From: Planctomycetaceae bacterium
GTDB lineage: Bacteria > Planctomycetota > Planctomycetia > Pirellulales > UBA1268
Length of the DNA: 6,675 bases
Assembly: GCA_002862165.1 (NCBI GenBank)
Contig: PKCL01000288.1
Span: 1 to 6,675, forward strand
Reading direction: 5' to 3'
Positions 1 to 5,864 of this stretch are shown piece after piece (the stretch's first letter is position 1; every line of letters begins with the position of its first letter). The position numbers and the translations under genes were made by a program. The notes beneath the pieces were generated by a model. That model was not told the origin of the DNA. It made no database searches and saw only the letters and a program-made list of their open reading frames with translations.

Positions 1-1323
1 CTTGAGTTTTTGCCAGATTCAAACCAAACGGCTGATTTTTCAAATATGCCTTTGTTTACAGTCGAGCGAAGGGATTTGGAAATCACCGTCACCGAAGAGG
101 GCAGTTTAGTCAGTGATGAAAATGTTGATATTACGTGTGATGTCGTTGGTGGAGCCACAATTATATGGCTTGTTGATGATGGTTCTCGAGTGACTGAGGG
201 CATGGAGATTGTGAAACTTGATGCATACGTTTTAATAGAACATGCAACGGCTCAAAAAATAGCTTTTGAAAAAGCAAGAGCTTTGATGATACAGGCAGAT
301 AAAGATTACGCCGCTGGAAAAATCGCAGTTGAAGAATATCGAGAGGGTCTTTTCAGAAAAGATCTCCGAACTGCTGAGTCAAACGTAACGGCTGCTACAG
401 AGCGTCTTCAGGCAACACAGAATACCTTGGCGTATGGCGAACGAATGTTTCGGAAAGGCTACATCACACCGCAGCAACTTGAAGCACAGAAATCGGCTTT
501 AGCACGTGCAGAACTTGACTTAGGTACGGCAAAGATAGCACTTGAAGTTTTGACGAAGTATACGAAGCCAAAGATGACTACTGAGCTTGAGAGCATTCGA
601 GATGCTGCAGAGGCTCGGCTTGAAAGTGAAAAAGCAGCACTTGGACTTGAACGCCTTAAACTCGAAAGACTCGAAAGTGAACTTGAAAAGTGCACGATCA
701 AGGCACCGCAAGATGGTCTTGTTATTTATGCCAACACACGATCAAGAGATCGTGAAACTGAAATCAAGGAAGGCCTTGTAGTCAAAGAGCGGCAGGTCAT
801 CTTGCAATTACCGGACCTTACAAGGATGCGAGCAGATGTTGAGGTTCATGAGTCAAAAGTCGATGAAATTACACTAGGAATGCCCGCGATTGTGCGAGTT
901 CAAGATCTAAAATTTCCAGGTGTGGTGACGTCAGTCGCAAATCGACCAGAGTCCAACTGGTTTTCAACAGCGAAAAAATATATTGTCGGTGTACGAATTA
1001 ATAAAAATTCTGAAACGCTGCGGCCTGGATTTACTGCTGAGGCGACAATAATTGTTTCAGACCTTAAGGATGTGATTGCAGTACCGGTTGCTGCTGTGAT
1101 CGAAGACGGAGAAGAATTTATTTGTGCTATACGAGACGGAGAGGGATTCGAAAGACGAGTTGTCACGCTTGGAAAAAGTGATGATCGATTCATAGAAATC
1201 GTTGAGGGTCTTGAGGAAGGCGAACAGGTATTCTTAAATCCGGGAACAGTGCTTGGAGCATCGCTTTCACGTGAACAGGAACAGCGTTCGGAGTGGTCGG
1301 GTCGGCCTGAAGAAAATAAATAG
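1..1323 (+). CDS. Periplasmic adaptor of an ABC efflux system (HlyD/MacA-like), 5' end missing
   Basis: This is a membrane-fusion/adaptor subunit, expected to sit in the periplasm and link the inner-membrane permease encoded next to an outer-membrane channel. The frame is open to the left edge, so the true start and the expected N-terminal membrane helix or signal lie outside the window. A TTG at 10 is in frame but is probably an internal leucine. Counting residues from that TTG, 14-75 form the first half of a lipoyl/barrel-sandwich domain (FTVERRDLEITVTEEG). About 80-225 is a long charged, Ala/Glu/Leu-rich coiled-coil hairpin. The second lipoyl half follows at 228-241 (KCTIKAPQDGLVIYA), then a beta-barrel at about 265-350 ending in LRPGFTAEATI, and a membrane-proximal domain at about 355-415 (VIAVPVAAVI). 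The C-terminus is short and charged. The permease starts 80 bases downstream, which fits an operon. The family call is firm; the transported substrate cannot be read from the sequence. Confidence 0.9.
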   Translation, partial: LEFLPDSNQTADFSNMPLFTVERRDLEITVTEEGSLVSDENVDITCDVVGGATIIWLVDDGSRVTEGMEIVKLDAYVLIEHATAQKIAFEKARALMIQADKDYAAGKIAVEEYREGLFRKDLRTAESNVTAATERLQATQNTLAYGERMFRKGYITPQQLEAQKSALARAELDLGTAKIALEVLTKYTKPKMTTELESIRDAAEARLESEKAALGLERLKLERLESELEKCTIKAPQDGLVIYANTRSRDRETEIKEGLVVKERQVILQLPDLTRMRADVEVHESKVDEITLGMPAIVRVQDLKFPGVVTSVANRPESNWFSTAKKYIVGVRINKNSETLRPGFTAEATIIVSDLKDVIAVPVAAVIEDGEEFICAIRDGEGFERRVVTLGKSDDRFIEIVEGLEEGEQVFLNPGTVLGASLSREQEQRSEWSGRPEENK

Positions 1324-1385
1324 TGTAAAAGCGCACGCCTTATCTACGTGAGAGACACGCAATCTTTGTGATAGCTCGACCCTGT

Positions 1386-1391
1386 GGAGAG
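1386..1391 (+). promoter_or_regulatory. Weak ribosome binding site of the permease
   Basis: GGAGAG lies 12 bases ahead of the ATG at 1404. The spacing is longer than ideal, but no better purine-rich site is closer. The start is supported independently by the conserved FtsX/MacB N-terminus that follows it. Confidence 0.4.
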
Positions 1392-1403
1392 TGAAATCGA
1401 CGC

Positions 1404-2729
1404 ATGAACGTCATTCAGCAGCTCATACTTGGCTTCCGCAGCCTGATGCTTCATAAGCTTCGATCAGCACTTGCCGTCCTGGGCATTCTTATTGGTGTGA
1501 CTGCTGTGATTTGGCTCGTTGCCATGGGTGAAGGTGTGAGCTATCAGGCGCAGCAGCAAATTAAAGATCTCGGTGCAACAAGCATCATCATTCGAACGAT
1601 CAAGCCATCAGAAGAGGCCAACAGTGACAGCGGCAGTCGTTCCGGGATTGCCTATGGGTTATTACGTTCGGATTATGACCGCATCATTACCAATATTCCG
1701 ACAATTTCTGCGGCAGTACCAATGCGCGAAATTAGTCGAGATGTGCGTCGTGATGAATATGTTGTTCCAGCCCAGGTGATCGGCTGCACTCCCGAATATT
1801 TTTCTATCAACCGTCTTCCTGTCGCTCGGGGTCGACCGCTTGCGGCGTCAGATCTACGAGGCCTTGAAAATGTAGTGGTATTAGCGCATGACGTTGCTGA
1901 ACGTCTGTTTCCAATTCAGGATCCACTGGGCCGAGCTATTCAGATTGGTACAGAGTTTTATGTTGTTGTTGGTGTTGCGCAAGACCGAACAGCCGCTGCT
2001 GCTATCGGAGGAAGTTTTTCAGCGAGGCAGTACAACCGTGATGTGTATATCCCACTTAATACGTTTCAGAAACGCATAGGTGATCGTGTGATTACTGTTC
2101 GTGGAGGTACTTTTCAGAACGAAACGATCGAACTGAATCAAATTACTGCTGTTGTGGACGATGTTGCATCAGTTGATACCTCGGCCGATATTATTCGTGC
2201 GTTGCTCAGTCGATATCACAAAACACTCGATTACGCTGTTGTTGTCCCAAAAGAGTTGCTTGAGCAAGCCGAAACGTTGCGGATGATGTTCAATGTTCTC
2301 TTACTTTTAATAGCTGGGATATCGTTGGTCGTTGGTGGCATTGGCATCATGAATATAATGCTTGCCACAGTTACAGAGCGAACGAGAGAAATTGGTATCA
2401 GGCGTGCTTTGGGTGCAACAAAAGGAGAAATTGTTCAGCAGTTTCTCTGGGAAACTGTTGTGCTTTCCGGTACCGGCGGGCTTTTGGGCGTTGCAGTCGG
2501 CTTTCTTTGTGGGCCAACTGTTCAGGGTGTTCGGCTTGCTATTGAAAGCTTTCTGCCCGATGTCTGGTCAACCTTGCCACCAACAATTCATCAACTTGAG
2601 CCGAGACTAGCTCCTTGGTCGATTATTGCAGCGTTTGGTATTTCAGTTGGTGTTGGCATCGTATTTGGTATTTACCCAGCGCAGCGGGCTGCCAACATGG
2701 ATCCAATCGAGGCACTGCGTCATGAGTAA
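1404..2729 (+). CDS. MacB/FtsX-type ABC transporter permease
   Basis: This is the inner-membrane subunit of a type VII (mechanotransmission) ABC transporter. In this family ATP hydrolysis in the cytoplasm drives movement of a periplasmic domain rather than classical transport through the membrane. The 441 residues show the usual layout. A cytoplasmic amphipathic start (LGFRSLMLHKLRSALAVLGI) leads into transmembrane helix 1 at about 21-42. A large periplasmic MacB-PCD domain covers about 43-292, helix 2 about 296-322, helix 3 about 350-372 and helix 4 about 404-424. The loop after helix 2 has the family signature ERTREIGIRRALGATKGEI (325-343), which contacts the ATPase. The C-terminus AANMDPIEALRHE is also typical. 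No ATPase domain is fused, unlike classical MacB; the ATPase is the next gene and its ATG lies inside this gene's last codons, suggesting translational coupling. Function as an exporter with the upstream adaptor is inferred from context. Confidence 0.93.
   Translation: MNVIQQLILGFRSLMLHKLRSALAVLGILIGVTAVIWLVAMGEGVSYQAQQQIKDLGATSIIIRTIKPSEEANSDSGSRSGIAYGLLRSDYDRIITNIPTISAAVPMREISRDVRRDEYVVPAQVIGCTPEYFSINRLPVARGRPLAASDLRGLENVVVLAHDVAERLFPIQDPLGRAIQIGTEFYVVVGVAQDRTAAAAIGGSFSARQYNRDVYIPLNTFQKRIGDRVITVRGGTFQNETIELNQITAVVDDVASVDTSADIIRALLSRYHKTLDYAVVVPKELLEQAETLRMMFNVLLLLIAGISLVVGGIGIMNIMLATVTERTREIGIRRALGATKGEIVQQFLWETVVLSGTGGLLGVAVGFLCGPTVQGVRLAIESFLPDVWSTLPPTIHQLEPRLAPWSIIAAFGISVGVGIVFGIYPAQRAANMDPIEALRHE
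2709..2712 (+). promoter_or_regulatory. Ribosome binding site supporting the ATPase start at 2722
   Basis: GAGG sits 9 bases ahead of the ATG at 2722, inside the end of the permease gene. Together with the 8-base overlap (ATGAGTAA) it supports 2722 as the start, in preference to in-frame extensions upstream, which would only translate the permease's C-terminal coding region in another frame. Confidence 0.45.
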
Positions 2730-3441
2730 AGCTGAGGAGGAGGTGCCAGAACCTGTCCGCGTTGCCATGGTACGTGATGTGACCAAGGTCTATCGACTCG
2801 GTGGACAGGATGTCAAAGCGCTTGCGGGTGTCTCCCTTGAATTCAAACAAGGTGACTTTGTCGCAATTATGGGCACATCAGGTTCTGGGAAAAGTACTCT
2901 TTTAAATTTGCTTGGCTGTCTTGATAGGCCAACGTCCGGTCAGTATTTGCTCGGTGGTCATGATGTTGCGACCCTGAGTGACGAAGACTTATCACGAGTT
3001 CGTGGTCGTTACCTTGGTTTTGTTTTTCAGTCATACAACCTGATACAGCAACTCAGTGTGGTCGAAAACATCATGGTACCGTTGTCGTATCAGATCCCAG
3101 TTCGTCCTGATGGTCGTGAGCTGAGTACAAAGCTTGCAACGCTTGTCGGGCTTGCTGGTCGTCTTGACCATCGACCAAGCCAGCTCTCTGGTGGACAGCA
3201 GCAACGAGTTGCAATTGCTCGTGCACTAGTCAATAACCCTCATGTAATACTTGCAGATGAACCCACAGGAAATCTTGATACTGCAACATCAAATGAGATT
3301 ATGGAACTGCTCGATGTGCTGAATAACACTGGCAGAACCATTGTGATGGTGACCCATGAACCAGATATTGCCAAGAGAGCGAAGACCGTCATAACCCTTC
3401 GCGATGGACTCATTCAGAGTGTTGAACAGAACCGGTCGTAA
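2722..3441 (+). CDS. ABC transporter ATPase, LolD/MacB type
   Basis: This is the cytoplasmic ATP-hydrolysing subunit, expected to work as a dimer with the permease encoded just upstream. The 239-residue protein holds every ABC motif intact: Walker A GTSGSGKST (51-59), Q-loop Gln103 in VFQSYNL, signature LSGGQQQR (155-162), Walker B VILADEPTGNLD (175-186, catalytic Glu180) and the H-loop His212 in VTHEP. The sequence VFQSYNL and the DEPTGNLD ending are typical of the LolD/MacB/FtsE group. The ATG at 2722 overlaps the permease stop by 8 bases. An in-frame ATG at 2767 would give a 224-residue protein starting MVRDVTKVY, also compatible with family length. The first 15 residues (acidic, EEEVPEP) are not part of the conserved domain. 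The next gene is convergent, so this is probably the last gene of the operon. Confidence 0.94.
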   Translation: MSKAEEEVPEPVRVAMVRDVTKVYRLGGQDVKALAGVSLEFKQGDFVAIMGTSGSGKSTLLNLLGCLDRPTSGQYLLGGHDVATLSDEDLSRVRGRYLGFVFQSYNLIQQLSVVENIMVPLSYQIPVRPDGRELSTKLATLVGLAGRLDHRPSQLSGGQQQRVAIARALVNNPHVILADEPTGNLDTATSNEIMELLDVLNNTGRTIVMVTHEPDIAKRAKTVITLRDGLIQSVEQNRS

Positions 3442-3476
3442 ACAACAAAGCACGGTGGCTTGCTACAGCCTGTTCT

Positions 3477-4247
3477 TTAGCGGTGCTGCCTGAAGAACCA
3501 ATCAAGTATTTCTTTGTCATGATATGCAGCGGTCCAAGAATCATGGCCGACGCCAGGGAGTTCTGTGTATTTCGGATTTCCACCGGCTTCCTTTACTGCA
3601 GCAACCATAGAGCGTGAACAGTCTACGGGGATCACTTTATCAGCATCTCCATGGACTACCCAAAGAGGTACATCCTTTGCGAGTTCTGCATACTGCTCTT
3701 CACTCTTGCCACAGACTGGAACTGCTGCAGCAATTCTTTCTGGTAGTCGCATGGCAACTTCCCACGTGGCGGCACCACCCATTGAAAGTCCGGTGACAAG
3801 AATCTGATCAGTATCAATTGCTTCTGTTTCGATGACATGGTCGAGCGCTTTCAGAGCGGCTTCCATGTCGGTTGTCATGTCTACCGCTGACCATCGATAT
3901 CCTTCTCGGCACTGAGGTGCGAGAATAAAGCACGGATATTTATCTAGGAGGGGCTCGGTTGTCATCCACGTTGGGAAATACTTGAGTTGATTCAGATTGT
4001 CTGATCCACGTTCTCCGGCACCATGAAAAAACAAGACAAGAGGAAACTTTTTCTGCGAGTCTGCTGACTCAGGTCGAAAGAGGCGATATCTAAAAGAAAC
4101 ATCGTGACCATCTTCTTCGATAGAGACAGTTTGTTCCTCGTAGAGTTTTTCAAGTTTCATAGGTGTGGGTTCTTCTGCAGCACACTGGTTGGAAAGATAT
4201 ACACAAAGGATGAGACCGCAAAAGAAATATGGAGTGCATAGACGCAT
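3477..4247 (-). CDS. Secreted alpha/beta hydrolase, predicted peptidase/esterase (COG4099-like)
   Basis: This is a serine hydrolase of the alpha/beta fold, probably an esterase or peptidase acting outside the cytoplasm. The 256-residue product begins with a signal-peptide-like segment (about 1-24: MRL, a hydrophobic core FFCGLILCVYL, then QCAA before EEP), which supports the ATG at 4247 over Met30. Visible catalytic features are HGAGERGSD (75-83, oxyanion-hole region), nucleophile Ser155 in GLSMGG, Asp203 in HGDADKVIP and His235 in GVGHDSW, so the triad is complete. The pattern of HGAGERG, APQC, GLSMGG and GVGHDSW matches the COG4099 'predicted peptidase' group, related to CE1-type esterases and dienelactone hydrolases. 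Four cysteines in the mature part (106, 113, 180, 210) could form disulfides. The upstream purine site is weak (AGG 10 bases before the start). It is divergent from the sulfatase and convergent with the ABC genes. The substrate is unknown; an esterified glycan is possible given the neighbour. Confidence 0.88.
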   Translation of the reverse strand: MRLCTPYFFCGLILCVYLSNQCAAEEPTPMKLEKLYEEQTVSIEEDGHDVSFRYRLFRPESADSQKKFPLVLFFHGAGERGSDNLNQLKYFPTWMTTEPLLDKYPCFILAPQCREGYRWSAVDMTTDMEAALKALDHVIETEAIDTDQILVTGLSMGGAATWEVAMRLPERIAAAVPVCGKSEEQYAELAKDVPLWVVHGDADKVIPVDCSRSMVAAVKEAGGNPKYTELPGVGHDSWTAAYHDKEILDWFFRQHR

Positions 4248-4302
4248 AATTGAAGGGCCTGTTGGTGTATCAGATTTTCAGACAATTTCTACTGTGGTAA
4301 CC

Positions 4303-4338
4303 AACGTACTCTAACGTAAGATAAAAGGAACGTAAGAT
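4303..4338 (+). repeat. Direct repeats AACGTA(AGAT), candidate operator
   Basis: AACGTA occurs at 4303-4308, 4313-4318 and 4329-4334. The last two copies extend to the identical 10-mer AACGTAAGAT (4313-4322 and 4329-4338). Start-to-start spacings are 10 and 16 bases. They end 10 bases before the sulfatase ribosome binding site, so they would lie in or near its promoter or 5' leader. The repeats are seen directly; binding of a regulator is inferred. Confidence 0.5.
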
Positions 4339-4348
4339 GGAAGACTTT

Positions 4349-4354
4349 GGGAGG
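4349..4354 (+). promoter_or_regulatory. Ribosome binding site of the sulfatase
   Basis: GGGAGG is 7 bases ahead of the ATG at 4362, an ideal Shine-Dalgarno arrangement. It fixes the start at 4362 and rules out the in-frame TTG at 4347, which would place this site inside the coding region and add five residues before the signal peptide. Confidence 0.8.
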
Positions 4355-4361
4355 CTCCTGC

Positions 4362-5789
4362 ATGCAATCAATTTGTAAAACACTAAGCGTCGCAGTCATT
4401 TTTTTCAGTAGTCTCGTGGTGCTAGCAGCCGACCGGAAAAGCCCAAATGTGTTGATCATCATGGCCGATGACTGCACGTATAACGACCTGTCACTCTACG
4501 GAGGAAAAACAGCTCAGACGCCACATATTAACCAATTGGCGGCAGGTGGTTTGGTGTTTGATCGGGCATATCTTTGTGAAGCGATGTGCCAGCCATGTCG
4601 GTCAGAATTGTTTACAGGAAAATATCCAGTTGCTAATGGAAGTGCATACAACCATTCCTCAAGTCGTGCTGGTGTTCGTAGCCTTCCGCAGTATTTAGAG
4701 CCGTATGGATACCGTGTTGGAATAAGCGGCAAGATACACGTCAAACCAAAATCAGTCTTTCCTTTTGAAATAGTTGATGGTTTTGAAAAAAGTTGTGTCA
4801 AAAACCCAACGAAGACTCATAGCCTCGATGGCATCAAAGAGTTTATGGGTCGCAACTCTCGTGATCCATTCTGTCTTGTTGTAGCGCTCGTTGATCCGCA
4901 TGTGCCTTGGGTCATGGGTGATCCGTCTGCATATCCACCAGCAGCCATTGAATTGCCAGAAAATATTGCTGATACACCAGAGACTCGGACCTGTTTTTCT
5001 CGCTATCTTGCGGAAATTACATATATGGACAGCCAAGTGGGTGACATTCTTGGTGTGCTCGATGCCACAGGGAAGCGTGATGAGACGCTTGTGTTTTTTA
5101 CATCTGAGCAGGGCTCACAGTTTCCGGGTAACAAATGGACAAATTGGAATACGGGTGTTCACACAGCCTTGATTGCTTCGTGGCCTGGCATGATCAAGCC
5201 AGGCAGGACCGATGCATTAGTACAGTATGCCGACGTTGTTCCGACACTGCTTGATGTGAATGGTGAAAGTGAATCCAGTATTCAAAAAAAGTGTGACGGT
5301 ATGAGCTTCCTTCCAAGTCTCAAAGACAGCAAGCCTTCAAAGCGAAAATATGTGTATGGATTGCATAATAACTATCCAGAGGGTCCTCCGTATCCGATTC
5401 GATCGATTAGTGATGGAACATACCGATTGGTGCTGAATTTGAGACATCAGAATGCATATGTTGAGAAGCATCTCATGGGAATGACCGAACGAGATCAAAT
5501 CGAAAGAAAATACTGGTCAACATGGATGAGGGATTGTTGGCAAGATGATAGGACGTATCGGTTAATCAATCGCTACACGACACGTCCTGCTGTCACGTTC
5601 TATAACGCAGTTGATGATCCGTATGAAATGGAAAATCTTGCCGGGCAGCCGGAATACAAAGAAATAGTGAAACACCTTCAAGATGTGTTGCAAGCGTGGA
5701 TGCAGTCTCAGGGAGACCCGGGAGCGGCGATGGATACGCGAGAGGTGTATAAGGCAGCAAAGTCCGGAAGGCATCAGTTTCCTGAATAG
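4362..5789 (+). CDS. Secreted family S1 (formylglycine-dependent) sulfatase
   Basis: This enzyme should hydrolyse a sulfate ester or sulfamate in the periplasm or outside the cell. The 475-residue product starts with a signal peptide (about 1-23, core VAVIFFSSLVVLAA). The alkaline-phosphatase-fold sulfatase domain follows at once: PNVLIIMADD (28-37) gives metal ligands Asp36 and Asp37. The core motif C-x-P-x-R is CQPCR (76-80), followed by SELFTG, so Cys76 is the residue expected to become formylglycine. SGKIH (Lys124, His126) and DPHVPW (178-183, His180) match further active-site positions. The second metal motif is TSEQG (247-251) in place of the usual SD-H/N-G, followed by Lys258. The C-terminus has the familiar block FYNAVDDPYEMENLAG (413-428). 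Length is normal for the family. Cys-type sulfatases need a maturation enzyme (FGE or anSME), and none is in the window. The substrate cannot be told from sequence alone. Confidence 0.94.
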   Translation: MQSICKTLSVAVIFFSSLVVLAADRKSPNVLIIMADDCTYNDLSLYGGKTAQTPHINQLAAGGLVFDRAYLCEAMCQPCRSELFTGKYPVANGSAYNHSSSRAGVRSLPQYLEPYGYRVGISGKIHVKPKSVFPFEIVDGFEKSCVKNPTKTHSLDGIKEFMGRNSRDPFCLVVALVDPHVPWVMGDPSAYPPAAIELPENIADTPETRTCFSRYLAEITYMDSQVGDILGVLDATGKRDETLVFFTSEQGSQFPGNKWTNWNTGVHTALIASWPGMIKPGRTDALVQYADVVPTLLDVNGESESSIQKKCDGMSFLPSLKDSKPSKRKYVYGLHNNYPEGPPYPIRSISDGTYRLVLNLRHQNAYVEKHLMGMTERDQIERKYWSTWMRDCWQDDRTYRLINRYTTRPAVTFYNAVDDPYEMENLAGQPEYKEIVKHLQDVLQAWMQSQGDPGAAMDTREVYKAAKSGRHQFPE

Positions 5790-5831
5790 ATAGAAGAGTG
5801 TAGCCCGTCTTTGGTTATGCAACTGATCTGG

Positions 5832-5858
5832 CTCAAAGCATTTTTAGAAATGCCTGAG
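5832..5858. terminator. Candidate hairpin between convergent genes
   Basis: GCATTT (5838-5843) and AAATGC (5848-5853) form a 6-bp stem with a TTAG loop. CTCA (5832-5835) and TGAG (5855-5858) can add 4 bp beyond a small internal loop. It sits between the ends of the sulfatase and the isomerase-like gene, where a bidirectional terminator would be expected. There is no clear T-tract on either side, so intrinsic termination is doubtful. Confidence 0.35.
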
Positions 5859-5864
5859 GAAGAG

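Larger units (their letters stand above)
4248..4361. promoter_or_regulatory. Divergent intergenic region between hydrolase and sulfatase
   Basis: This 114-base gap must contain the start signals for both flanking genes. I see no convincing -35/-10 pair on either strand, although promoters of this lineage may not follow the enteric consensus. The right half carries three copies of AACGTA, described separately. The palindromic heptamer GGTAACC is at 4296-4302, and a 6-base inverted pair GTTGGT/ACCAAC lies at 4261-4266 and 4300-4305, which could be chance. Confidence 0.55.

Noticed and set aside
459..1193. Several open frames on the opposite strand inside the adaptor gene
   Set aside because: They are low-complexity Ser/Ala-rich shadows of the coiled-coil coding region, with no recognisable domain.
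2626..2721. Upstream extension of the ATPase reading frame to 2626
   Set aside because: It lies wholly inside the permease's conserved last helix and C-terminus in another frame, has no family similarity, and the ATG at 2722 has a usable ribosome site and the usual start/stop overlap.
3457..3478. Possible terminator after the ATPase gene (GGCT, 6-base loop, AGCC, then TGTTCTTT)
   Set aside because: The stem is only 4 bp with mismatches directly outside it, and the T-rich tail is interrupted; too weak to call.
4196..4247. Lipoprotein signal on the secreted hydrolase
   Set aside because: The cysteine at residue 22 is preceded by SNQ, which does not fit a lipobox; ordinary signal-peptidase cleavage near CAA is more likely.
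4347..4361. TTG start for the sulfatase at 4347
   Set aside because: The ideal GGGAGG site 7 bases before the ATG at 4362 overlaps these codons, and the signal peptide begins naturally at 4362.
4514..5036. Opposite-strand open frames inside the sulfatase gene
   Set aside because: They overlap a strongly conserved enzyme gene and show no motif of their own.
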